Shown in pieces: positions 19,001 through 26,971 of a stretch of DNA of 64,000 nt. A program made the translations under genes and the position numbers. The DNA is from Pseudomonas alcaligenes (GTDB lineage Bacteria; Pseudomonadota; Gammaproteobacteria; Pseudomonadales; Pseudomonadaceae), in the NCBI RefSeq assembly GCF_041729615.1, contig NZ_CP154874.1, positions 3,889,501 through 3,953,500 on the forward strand. The letters run 5' to 3'. The notes beneath the pieces are model-generated. The model saw only the letters and a program-made list of their open reading frames with translations, searched no databases and was not told where the DNA came from. Numbering within the stretch: position 1 is the stretch's first letter; every line of letters starts with the position of its first letter.

Positions 19001-22000
19001 CCGCCACTGACGGCGACGGCGACCCCATGGTGATTGCCGTACCGAGTGACAGCTTCGCCATCGATGTCGAAGACGACGTGCCTGTGCCGCGCGAGGTGGT
19101 ACGTCAGCCCTGGGTCAGCAACCAGGTGGACGAGGACAACCTGCCCGACGGTATCGACGATCTCGACGCTACAGGTACGGTGGCCGTCGGTGCCGCCGGC
19201 GCGTTGCACGCCGCCATCAGCTTCGGCGCCGATGGCCCCGGTAGCATAGGCATGTCCGGCAGCCCGGCCGCCATAGCATCGCTGGAAGCCCAGGGCCTGA
19301 CCTCGGGCGGTGTCGCGCTGAGCTACAGCGTGGTGGGCGACCTGCTGACCGCCATGGCCGGACCGGACACCATCTTCACCCTGCAGGTGAATGGCGACGG
19401 CAGCTATACCTTCACCCTGCTCGGCCCACTGGATCACCCGGTCGCCGACGGCACGCCTGCCGGCGACAACGAGCTGCTGGGTTCGCCCATCGACTTCTCG
19501 GCGCTGATCACGGCGACCGATGGTGACGGCGACCCGCTGTCCGGCCTCAACCCTGGCAGCTTCGTGATTCAGGTGGAAGACGACATTCCAGTCGCCAAGC
19601 CGCTGCAGTACGACAATGAGCAGAACCCGATCCCGCTGGTATCGGCCGAGGTCGACGAGGATGAGCTGCCCGGCGGCATCAGCGACGGCGACGGCGAAGG
19701 CACCTCGGTGTCGGGCGGGGCGGGTGCCCTGCATGCGCTGGTCGACTTCGGTGCCGATGGCCCCGGTGACTTCGGTCTGAGCGGCGACCCCCTGGACATC
19801 GCCACCCTGGAAGCCCAGGGCCTGACTTCCGATGGCACCCCGCTGTCCTATGCGGTGGTGGGCAACGTGCTCACCGCCTCGGTGGGCGGCGACACCATCT
19901 TCACGCTGACGGTGAACCCGGACGGCAGCTACGACTTCGTGTTGAGCGGCCCGCTGGATCATCCGCTACCCGGCAGCACCGATGACGATCAGCTGCTCGG
20001 CCTGCCGATCGACTTCTCCGGCGTGCTGACCGCCACCGACGGCGACGGCGACCCGGTCGACGGCTTTGCCGACGGCAGCTTCGTGATCAATGTCGAGGAT
20101 GATGTTCCCGAGGCCCAGGACGATCATGCCACTGTGCTGGCTGGCCAGACCCAGGACATCAATATGGTGTTCGTGCTGGACTTCAGCGGCAGCATCAGCA
20201 ACGGCGAGCTGAACACCATGCTGGACGCCGTGCGCACCGCCGGGCAGCAGCTGTTTGCCAGTGCCAACGGTGCCGTGCAGATCCAGATCGTGGTGTTCTC
20301 CGAGAGTGCACTGTCCTTCGGCCCCTTCGCTAACGAGGCGGACTTCACCAGCCAGATCAATGCTCTCAATCCGTCCGAGCCGGGTGGGGTAAGACCCAAC
20401 ACCATCGGCAATGGCACCGACTTCACCGATGCCATCGAAGAAGTCATGGACGAGTACGACCCGCTGTCGGGCTGGAGCAACCAGGTCGTATTCATCAGCG
20501 ACGGCAACCCGAACCAGCAGACCGGCCCCGGCGGCACTTCGCTGGAAACCGACACGGCCAATGACTGGACGACCTTCCTCAACGACCCGAGCAACCCGGT
20601 CAACGTGACCACCATCGGCATCGGCGACGGCATCATTGACCAGCGGCTCGAAGAGGTCGATCTCGACGCCGATCCAGACAAGACCCCGCTGCGGGTGGAT
20701 GACTTCGACGACCTGGTCGACACCCTGCTCGATGTGGTCATCGGTGGCCTGGTCGACGGCAATGTGCTGCTGGGCGAGGACAACGCAAGCGGTGGCGGCG
20801 ACGACGATCTGTATGGCGCCGATGGTCCCGGCCAGATCCTCTCCATCGAAATCAACGGTTTCACCTACACCTGGGATGGGGTACTGGATGGTGATGAGCA
20901 ACTCACCGATATCCCCACCGAACATGGCGGCAAGCTGACCTTCAACTTCGCCACCGGCGCCTGGAGCTACCAGGCCGGCGCGGATGTCGATGGCGACAAG
21001 ACGGAGAGCTTCGACTACGTCATCGTCGACAACGACGGCGACCCCTCGACCGCTACCCTGACCATCCATGTCGAGGACACCGGTCCGGTTGAGGGCTATG
21101 TAGACGAAGACAATCTGCCCGACGGCATCGACGATCTGGACGCCGTGACCGATGTTGCCACCGGCAGCGTGGCCGATCTGGTAGTGGGGCCCGATGCGGG
21201 TTCGCACTTCACCCTGTCCAGCGATACCAGTGGCGTTACCCCGGCCAGTGCGGGCGGTGTGGCGCTGGTCTACAGCGTGTCCGGCGATACCCTGACGGCC
21301 ACGGCCGGCCCGGCTGGTCCTGTGGTGTTCACCCTGCAGGTGCTGGACGACGGCAGCTACACCTTCAACCTGGAACAGTCGCTGGATCATCCGCTGGATG
21401 GCAGCGATGACGACCAGCTGCTGACCCTGGATTTCACCAGCATCCTGCAGGCCAACGATGGCAGCGATCCGCTGACGCTGGTCGGCGACTTCCTGATCCA
21501 TGTCGAAGACGATGTGCCGATGATCGATGTCGGTCGCAGTGGCCAGGATGCCGGCGATCTCAATACCCAGGATGCCCAGACCATCGGGCTCGCCGTGGAT
21601 ACCGCGACCAGCGACTTCAGCGGCGCCTTCACGGCGACTCCCAACCATGGTGCAGATGGCCCCGGCACTGTGACCTGGAGTTACTCCATGGTGCTGCTGG
21701 TGGCCGAGGGCACGTTCTCCGGGCTGAGCAGCGATGGCGATGACATCTACCTCTACCAGAACGGTAGCGGACAGATAGTCGGCTCCACGGCAAACAGCGA
21801 GGGAGGAGTCAGCCTCGGCAATACCATCTTCACCCTGTCGGTGGACAGCGGAACCGGTGTGGTCACCCTGATCCAGCGCCAGGAAATCGACCATGACCTG
21901 CCGGGCGATACCAGCAACTACGATGCCCAGGAGGCCGTACTCGGTGCCGGTTTGGTGGGCCTCAAGGGCACTGCCACCATCACCGACTACGACCAAGACA

Positions 22001-25000
22001 CCGACAGCGACAGCCTGACCCTGGACCTGGGTGGCAAGGTGCTGTTCGACGACGACGGCCCGAGCATCAGCCTGGGCTTCGGGCAGAACACCGAGAAACT
22101 CAATACCCAGGATGCGCAGACCATTGGTGGTGCATCGGATAGCGATACCGATAGCTTCAGCAGCGCCTTCAGTATTGTCAGCTCAAGTTTCGGTGCCGAT
22201 GGCCCCGGTAGCATCAGTGCCAGCTACGCGCTGGTCCTGCTCACTACCGAGGGCAGCTCGTCCGGTCTCAGCAGCGATGGTGCGACCATCTACCTGTATG
22301 AGGACGGTGGGGTGATCTATGGCTCGACTGCGGCCAACGAGGGCGATGTAGACCCGAGCAACACCATCTTCACCCTCTCGGTGAATGGTTCGGGTCAGGT
22401 CACCTTGACCCAGCATGAGGAGATCGACCATAGCCTGCCGGGTGTGGGTAGCAACTACGATGCTCAGGAAGCGCTGCTGGGCAACAATCTGGTGGGGCTG
22501 CAGGCTACCGTGACCATCACCGACGACGACGGCGACAGCGCCTCCGACAGCAAGACCCTCGATCTCGGCGGCCGGGTGGCCTTCGACGACCATGGGCCGA
22601 GTATCAGCGTGGTGTTCGGCACCGCTCCGAATCCGTCGCTGAACACCCAGGATGCCGAGACCATAGGTGGGGCTTCCGATACCGACTCCGGCAGCTTCTC
22701 GGGTGCCTTCGTCGTGACCCCCAACCATGGTGCGGATGGCCCTGGCACCGTCACCCAGACCTACAGCCTCAACCTGCTTGCAGGTGGCACAGGTCCGCTG
22801 GCTTCCGGCATGAATAGCGCCGCAGGCCCGATCTATCTGTACAAGATCGGTGGCGAGATCATCGGTTCTTCGTCGGATTCCCTGGCCGGTGTGAACGTGG
22901 GCAATACCATCTTCTCGCTGGCGGTGGATGCGGGAACCGGACAGGTGACCCTGACCCAGTTCCAGGAAATCTCCCATGATCTGCCGGGCGTCAACAGCAA
23001 CTACAGCAATCAGGAGGAAGTGCTGCTGGCCGGCAAGATCGGCCTGACTCTGACTGCCACCATCACCGATGGTGACGGTGACTTCGCCACCGCGGACAAG
23101 ACCCTGGACCTGGGCGGCAAGATCGCCTTCGATGACGATGGCCCTTCCACCAGCTCCAACCTCGGCGTGCAGCTGGACGATGATGCTCTGTCGGGCGGCA
23201 TCGCTGGTGGCCCCGGCGGCACCGATGATGCCGACTCGGTGAATACCACCGGTACCCTGGGCCATGACTTCGGCGCCGATGGTGCCGGCACGGTGAAATG
23301 GGTGGACTCCGGAGCCCCGGGTGGCTTCACCTACCAGGCAAGCCCGGATGGCTCGCAGCTACTGGTCAAGCAGGGTTCCACCACGGTGCTGACACTGACG
23401 CTGAATACCGCGACCGGTGCCTATACCGTTACCCAGAACAACCCGATTCAGCACGACAATGCCAATCTGGAGAACAACCAGTCGTTCACCCTGACCTATC
23501 AGGTCACCGACAAGGATGGTGACACCGCGACTGGCAGCCTCTCGGTCAATGTCGACGACGATACGCCAGTGGCGCAGAGCGACACGGCGGTAGCTGTGGC
23601 GGGGCAACCGCTCGACGTCAACGCAGTGTTCGTGTTGGACTTCAGCGGCAGCATCGACAATACCGAGCTTAACCAGATGCTGGAGGCCGTGCGTGCTGCG
23701 GCTCAGGAACTGTTCAACGGTGCATCCGATGTCAATGTGCAGATCGTGGCCTTCTCCGGCACGGCTCTGTCCTACCCGGTGTACAGCGATTTCGCCAGCT
23801 TCTCCGCGCTGATCGACAGCATCAACCCGGCGGATGGTGGAACCCGGCCGTTCAACGGCAACACCGACTTCACCGCCGCCATCGAAGTCACCATGGCCGA
23901 CTACACGCCGATTTCAGGGTGGAGCAACCAGGTGTTCTTCATCAGCGACGGTAACCCCAATGAGCAGCTGGGCAGCGGAGGCAACTCCCTCGAGGATGAC
24001 ACCGCCAGCGACTGGGCGGACTTCATCAACGCTAATGACCTCAACGTCACCACGATTGGCGTGGGTGGCGGCATCGACGAGGATCGGCTGCAGGATGTCG
24101 ACCTCGATGGCAGCGGCTCGCCGATTCTGGTGGGCGACTTCGATGATCTGATCGATACCCTGCTGGATGCGGTGACTCCTGATCCGGTCGAGGGCAGCGT
24201 CTTGCTCGGCAGCGACGGCGTGGTTAGCGGCGACGATGATGCCTTCGGCGCCGACGGTCCCGGCCGCATCGCTTCCATCGAGATCAATGGCACCACTTAC
24301 ACCTGGGATGGCGTGCTGGATGGCGATCAGCAGCTAACCGACATCCCCACCGAGTGGGGCGGCACCCTGTCGTTCAACTTCGCCTCTGGAGCGTGGAGCT
24401 ATCAACCGCCGGCCTTGGTCGACGGTGACAAGGTCGAGTCTTTCGACTATGTGATCATCGACAAGGACGGCGATCCGTCACCAGCCACCCTGACCATCCA
24501 TGTCGAAGATCCGGCACCGGTCATCGGCAAGGTCGACGAGGATGAGCTGCCCGGCGGCATCACCGACAACGATGCTCAGACCACCACTGTCTCCGGCAGC
24601 CTGGTGGACCTGCTGGTCGGCACCAACTCCGGCCAGTTCGGCCTGGACAACACACCAACCGGCCTGCCTGCGCTGACTTCCGGCGGCGTGGCCATCACTT
24701 ACCACTTCTCCGGCAACATCATGACGGCCAAGGCCGGGCTGCTGGATATCTTCACCCTGGAGGTCGAGACAGACGGCAGCTACACCTTCAGCTTGCTCGG
24801 GCCGCTGGACCACCCGGACGACAACAATGACGACAACGAGGTGATGACGCTGAACCTCACCGGGGCCCTCGCGGCTTCCGACGGGGTCAATCCGTTGCCG
24901 CTGGCCGGTAGCCTGCTGATCCAGGTCGAGGACGATGTGCCCATCGCCTTCACCCCGGTCACCGCGCTGCTGGTCGATCAGGTGGCTGGAACCCGCTCCA

Positions 25001-26520
25001 TCACCGAAAGCCTGCGCTTCGAGGATTCGGCAGGTGCCGATGGCCCAGATCAGGTGAACTTCTCCATCGTCGAGGGCACGGCGGCTCGGGATGCCAGCGG
25101 CAATCTGCTGAGCATGAACGGCCAGCAGCTCTACCTGTTCTACGGCAGTGACCAGTCGATCATCGAGGCCAAGACCAGTGCCGGTGGAACTCTGGCGTAT
25201 CGCATCGATATGGATGCCTCGACCGACAGCTACACCCTGACTACCTACGGCCCCATCGCCAACGGTAGCGAGGTGTCGGCGACCAACCTGACCGGTGTCG
25301 GCGGCGGCAACGTGCGCTACAAGGGGCTGATCGACATGGGCGGCACCAACTTCGATGCCCTGCTGTCGACTACCTCGGGAGAGAGCGTCAATACCAACAG
25401 CACCGAGATCGGTATCAGTGGCGGCAATAGCTTCAGCAATGGCGAGCAGCTGCGCATCGATCTGGTAAATGGGTTGGTTACTACGGCAAATACCGTTGGA
25501 TTCACCTACACCAACCACAACACCACTAATCGTTTCGCACAGAAACTGGCCTGGGTCAGCCCCAGTGGCAGCGGCACGGCGACGCTAATCGTCTCGGTGA
25601 TACTGGCCGACGATGATCTGAGCTTCATCGGCGATGCTTTTGGGGAGACCACCCGTAACCTGTCCACCAGCAATATCCGCGTATTTGCCATCGAAGGTGG
25701 TGTGGAAGTGGACAAGACCGGTCTGGTGACACTGACCGATCTGGGCAGCTCGATCCGCATAGCGGGTATGCAGGAGGGTTGGTGGTATGAGGTCACCTCG
25801 ACCAACAACTTCAGCGCGGTGCAAATCGAGGGTGGTAATGCCCAGACCTTCAAGTTGGGCTTCTTCGAGTACGACCAGGCATCTACCGGGCAGCCGATCA
25901 ACCTGTCGCACAACATCATTGGCATCGATGGCGACGGCGACAGCGTCTCCAGTACGCTTAAGGCCACGCTGGTGCCCGATTCGCTGTCGGTGGACGGCGG
26001 GGCTGGTATCGACAACCTGGTCGGTACCGCACAGGCCGATTACCTGTTCGGCAATGGCGGCAACGACACCCTCAGCGGGCTGGCCGGCAACGATATCCTC
26101 TCTGGTGGTACGGGAGACGACCTGATCATCGGTGGCCTGGGCAACGATGTACTGGCCGGCGGCGCAGGTGCCGATACCTTCCGCTGGCTGGCAGGCGACA
26201 CCACGGGTGCCGACAAGGTGCTGGACTTCAAGCCGAGCGAGGGCGACAAGCTGGATCTCACCCAGCTGCTGGTCGGCGAGAGCTACAACGCCGGGTCGCT
26301 GGACGACTTCCTCAGCTTCTCGGTAGTCGATAACAGCACGGTGATATCGATCGCACCCACAGGGGCGGGTGCGCCTACTACAAGCATCGAGCTGAACGGC
26401 TTCAATGTGGCTGTCGAGTACGGCGTCACTCCCGGCGGTGGTGGCATCATCTCCGCTGGTGCGGATACCGCTACCGTGATCAATGGACTACTTGGAGACA
26501 ATGCTCTGCAAGTCGCCTGA
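16051..26520 (+). CDS. lapA: Giant LapA-like RTX biofilm adhesin with LapG-type cleavage motif
   Basis: A surface adhesin of 3489 residues exported by type I secretion. Order: N-terminal retention module (1-117, ATLIGVVSQVVGEVFAVAGD as in LapA); TAAG at 118-121, the motif cut by LapG; Gly-rich linker; a Bap-like domain (about 217-330); six T1SS-143-type repeats (338-1352), each ending near VEDDVP; VWA domain 1 (1371-1566, MIDAS DFSGS); one repeat (1683-1821); three related repeats starting LNTQDA (1823-2360); one repeat; VWA domain 2 (2523-2710); one repeat; a unique region (2970-3310); RTX nonapeptides (3315-3380); C-terminal secretion signal. GGAGGAAGG precedes the ATG at 16051. It could be LapA or the MapA paralogue type. 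LapD and LapG genes are not in the window. Confidence 0.93.
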   Translation: MATLIGVVSQVVGEVFAVAGDGTRRPLVEGDRVYAGEQLVTGAGGAVAVTLTNGEVLTLGRDSSLNLNEQMLAGGDGQTAQPQEQESAAPSDSDLTDVEQLQAAIEAGVDPTLEGEATAAGPGAGGGGGAGGVGGGHSFVLLGEVGGALDPVIGFPTAGFNTGPEFPEAEPIVDPDPAPVAPDSTPTVEVEYEDASGNIVVGPAIVDEEALADGTNPGSSAEQASGTIVITSPDGVSSLQIQGFNGVWVDVTNGGVVVGQYGILTVDAAGNWTYTLTNNTLDHSNPNASGAADQVGESFPVRVFDLDGDVSPTVLLNVLVNDDAPILTEGEGALVSAIVDEDETSDGIGDGDAVTNVASGGPGTLNALVNFGADGIGSFGMNGSPTAIASLEAQGLTSGGTALSYTVVGNVLTASAGAETIFTLQIGGNGSFTFTLIGQLDHPVTDGNDNELLELPIDFSGLLSATDGDGDSVGTFNPGSFVIDVEDDVPVLIGRGDGEEEFYPSVWDIVHEDALTTADGAPHDGNPEGGQTTTVGGPAGSLSALVNFGADGPGEFGLSSDLSSMELQGLTSGGVALSYSLVGNVLTASAGGETIFTLTVNGDGSWEFVLEGPIDHPIPDGTFDSEDLPGLGVDFSGILTATDGDGDPLVGGFPPGSFAVDIEDDVPILANGEGEGISGVVHEDALQVVNGAPHEGNPDGLGQTTVVSSATAGSLSGLVSFGADGPGSFGLSGDLSSLDLQALESGGVALTYGVVGNVLTASAGGETIFTLTVNADGSWQFVLEGPIDHPVEDGTLDGELLPGLGIDFSGVLTVTDGDGDPLVGGFPAGSFTVNVEDDVPRPDQDGEDRILHEVQEDALTLGGGSPYEGNDEGGQVTTASGAPGDLFALIDFGADGPGTVGLSTDVSSLELQGLESGGVALTYGVVGNVLTASAGGETIFTLTVNADGSWEFVLEGPIDHPIADSTLDDETLPGVGIDFSQMLTATDGDGDPMVIAVPSDSFAIDVEDDVPVPREVVRQPWVSNQVDEDNLPDGIDDLDATGTVAVGAAGALHAAISFGADGPGSIGMSGSPAAIASLEAQGLTSGGVALSYSVVGDLLTAMAGPDTIFTLQVNGDGSYTFTLLGPLDHPVADGTPAGDNELLGSPIDFSALITATDGDGDPLSGLNPGSFVIQVEDDIPVAKPLQYDNEQNPIPLVSAEVDEDELPGGISDGDGEGTSVSGGAGALHALVDFGADGPGDFGLSGDPLDIATLEAQGLTSDGTPLSYAVVGNVLTASVGGDTIFTLTVNPDGSYDFVLSGPLDHPLPGSTDDDQLLGLPIDFSGVLTATDGDGDPVDGFADGSFVINVEDDVPEAQDDHATVLAGQTQDINMVFVLDFSGSISNGELNTMLDAVRTAGQQLFASANGAVQIQIVVFSESALSFGPFANEADFTSQINALNPSEPGGVRPNTIGNGTDFTDAIEEVMDEYDPLSGWSNQVVFISDGNPNQQTGPGGTSLETDTANDWTTFLNDPSNPVNVTTIGIGDGIIDQRLEEVDLDADPDKTPLRVDDFDDLVDTLLDVVIGGLVDGNVLLGEDNASGGGDDDLYGADGPGQILSIEINGFTYTWDGVLDGDEQLTDIPTEHGGKLTFNFATGAWSYQAGADVDGDKTESFDYVIVDNDGDPSTATLTIHVEDTGPVEGYVDEDNLPDGIDDLDAVTDVATGSVADLVVGPDAGSHFTLSSDTSGVTPASAGGVALVYSVSGDTLTATAGPAGPVVFTLQVLDDGSYTFNLEQSLDHPLDGSDDDQLLTLDFTSILQANDGSDPLTLVGDFLIHVEDDVPMIDVGRSGQDAGDLNTQDAQTIGLAVDTATSDFSGAFTATPNHGADGPGTVTWSYSMVLLVAEGTFSGLSSDGDDIYLYQNGSGQIVGSTANSEGGVSLGNTIFTLSVDSGTGVVTLIQRQEIDHDLPGDTSNYDAQEAVLGAGLVGLKGTATITDYDQDTDSDSLTLDLGGKVLFDDDGPSISLGFGQNTEKLNTQDAQTIGGASDSDTDSFSSAFSIVSSSFGADGPGSISASYALVLLTTEGSSSGLSSDGATIYLYEDGGVIYGSTAANEGDVDPSNTIFTLSVNGSGQVTLTQHEEIDHSLPGVGSNYDAQEALLGNNLVGLQATVTITDDDGDSASDSKTLDLGGRVAFDDHGPSISVVFGTAPNPSLNTQDAETIGGASDTDSGSFSGAFVVTPNHGADGPGTVTQTYSLNLLAGGTGPLASGMNSAAGPIYLYKIGGEIIGSSSDSLAGVNVGNTIFSLAVDAGTGQVTLTQFQEISHDLPGVNSNYSNQEEVLLAGKIGLTLTATITDGDGDFATADKTLDLGGKIAFDDDGPSTSSNLGVQLDDDALSGGIAGGPGGTDDADSVNTTGTLGHDFGADGAGTVKWVDSGAPGGFTYQASPDGSQLLVKQGSTTVLTLTLNTATGAYTVTQNNPIQHDNANLENNQSFTLTYQVTDKDGDTATGSLSVNVDDDTPVAQSDTAVAVAGQPLDVNAVFVLDFSGSIDNTELNQMLEAVRAAAQELFNGASDVNVQIVAFSGTALSYPVYSDFASFSALIDSINPADGGTRPFNGNTDFTAAIEVTMADYTPISGWSNQVFFISDGNPNEQLGSGGNSLEDDTASDWADFINANDLNVTTIGVGGGIDEDRLQDVDLDGSGSPILVGDFDDLIDTLLDAVTPDPVEGSVLLGSDGVVSGDDDAFGADGPGRIASIEINGTTYTWDGVLDGDQQLTDIPTEWGGTLSFNFASGAWSYQPPALVDGDKVESFDYVIIDKDGDPSPATLTIHVEDPAPVIGKVDEDELPGGITDNDAQTTTVSGSLVDLLVGTNSGQFGLDNTPTGLPALTSGGVAITYHFSGNIMTAKAGLLDIFTLEVETDGSYTFSLLGPLDHPDDNNDDNEVMTLNLTGALAASDGVNPLPLAGSLLIQVEDDVPIAFTPVTALLVDQVAGTRSITESLRFEDSAGADGPDQVNFSIVEGTAARDASGNLLSMNGQQLYLFYGSDQSIIEAKTSAGGTLAYRIDMDASTDSYTLTTYGPIANGSEVSATNLTGVGGGNVRYKGLIDMGGTNFDALLSTTSGESVNTNSTEIGISGGNSFSNGEQLRIDLVNGLVTTANTVGFTYTNHNTTNRFAQKLAWVSPSGSGTATLIVSVILADDDLSFIGDAFGETTRNLSTSNIRVFAIEGGVEVDKTGLVTLTDLGSSIRIAGMQEGWWYEVTSTNNFSAVQIEGGNAQTFKLGFFEYDQASTGQPINLSHNIIGIDGDGDSVSSTLKATLVPDSLSVDGGAGIDNLVGTAQADYLFGNGGNDTLSGLAGNDILSGGTGDDLIIGGLGNDVLAGGAGADTFRWLAGDTTGADKVLDFKPSEGDKLDLTQLLVGESYNAGSLDDFLSFSVVDNSTVISIAPTGAGAPTTSIELNGFNVAVEYGVTPGGGGIISAGADTATVINGLLGDNALQVA
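16402..16413 (+). other. TAAG proteolytic release motif of the adhesin
   Basis: Codons for residues 118-121 (Thr-Ala-Ala-Gly) sit just before a Gly-rich linker and after the retention module. In P. fluorescens LapA, the periplasmic protease LapG cuts between the two alanines of TAAG when c-di-GMP is low, releasing the adhesin. Position and context match; cleavage here is inferred. Confidence 0.85.
20110..21515 (+). repeat. VWA cassette 1 within the adhesin
   Basis: VWA domain (MIDAS DFSGS, then TDFT and SDGNPN), a linker containing YGADGPG...YTWDGVLDGD, then a shortened repeat beginning VDEDNLPDGI. The same order recurs at 23566-24945, showing that the whole block was duplicated within the gene. 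Confidence 0.8.
23566..24945 (+). repeat. VWA cassette 2 within the adhesin
   Basis: Second copy of the VWA-linker-repeat block. Its MIDAS is again DFSGS, followed by TDFT, SDGNPNEQ and the YTWDGVLDGDQQLTDIPTEWGG linker, then a repeat beginning VDEDELPGGI. It is clearly homologous to 20110-21515 but has diverged in sequence. Confidence 0.8.
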
Positions 26521-26537
26521 TTGGTGACATGGGCATG

Positions 26538-26570
26538 GGCCCGCTACCCTTACCGGTAGCGGGCCTTTTT
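26538..26570 (+). terminator. Intrinsic terminator of the adhesin gene
   Basis: An 11-bp GC-rich stem (26538-26548 with 26555-26565), 6-nt loop and TTTTT at 26566-26570, located 18 bp after the adhesin stop. Confidence 0.93.
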
Positions 26571-26588
26571 ATGCCTGGAGGAAGCCAC

Positions 26589-26930
26589 ATGGTGTACGTG
26601 CAGAGGGATGGGGAAGGGCGGCTGCTGCGGGTGGAGCACGATCCGTTCGAGGGCATGACGGAGACCCTGGCGGTCGAGAGCGAGGAACTGCACAACTGGC
26701 TGACAGCTCGCGAAGAAGTCAAGGAGCGCCTGGCCAGCCTCAAGGAGTCGGACCTGGAGCTGGTCCGGGTGCTGGAGGACGTGGTCGTCGCCCTGGTACA
26801 GAAAGGCGTGATTCGCTACACCGACCTACCCGAGGCGGCCCGGCGCAAGCTGGACCAGCGCGCGGTGACCCGTGCCGAGATCGAGGGCCTGAGCGGCCTG
26901 CTCGGCGACGACGAGCACCATCTGATCTGA
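26589..26930 (+). CDS. Conserved small Pseudomonas protein, unknown function
   Basis: A 113-residue soluble, acidic protein. I recognise it as a conserved Pseudomonas family sometimes labelled tryptophan synthase beta-like, but it has no TrpB motif and no PLP lysine context, so that name is not supported. It is largely helical, with a conserved core ESDLELVRVLEDVVVALVQKGVIRYTDLPEAA. GGAGGAAG precedes the ATG at 26589. An earlier in-frame ATG at 26529 lies in the lapA terminator and is rejected. Confidence 0.85.
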   Translation: MVYVQRDGEGRLLRVEHDPFEGMTETLAVESEELHNWLTAREEVKERLASLKESDLELVRVLEDVVVALVQKGVIRYTDLPEAARRKLDQRAVTRAEIEGLSGLLGDDEHHLI

Positions 26931-26971
26931 GGCGAGCTACACCGCACGTAGTGTGGCCCTGCTCCACAGCT

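Larger units (their letters stand above)
17064..24945 (+). repeat. Array of about twelve adhesin repeat domains (T1SS-143 and related)
   Basis: Units of about 130-180 residues begin with V-(D/H/Q)-E-D-(N/E/A)-L, contain FGADGPG and LDHP or IDHP motifs, and end with DGDGDP...VEDD(V/I)P. Approximate starts: 17064, 17576, 18089, 18608, 19126, 19651, 21100, 21540, 22090, 22630, 23170, 24526. Several neighbouring units share long identical DNA stretches, for example around 18331-18390 and 18841-18900, so copy number may vary by recombination. The Asp/Gly-rich joints probably bind calcium. Confidence 0.8.

Noticed and set aside
19966..21996. Very long antisense open frames, here and at 2902-4773, 6163-7824, 14164-15675, 16876-19962, 31163-32833 and 48269-49864
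   Set aside because: They mirror strong genes on the other strand, have low-complexity GC-rich composition, and show no domain motif or ribosome site. They are shadows expected in high-GC coding DNA.
26589..26930. Tryptophan synthase beta subunit
   Set aside because: Only 113 residues and no PLP-binding lysine or TrpB motifs. The label appears to be a propagated misannotation.
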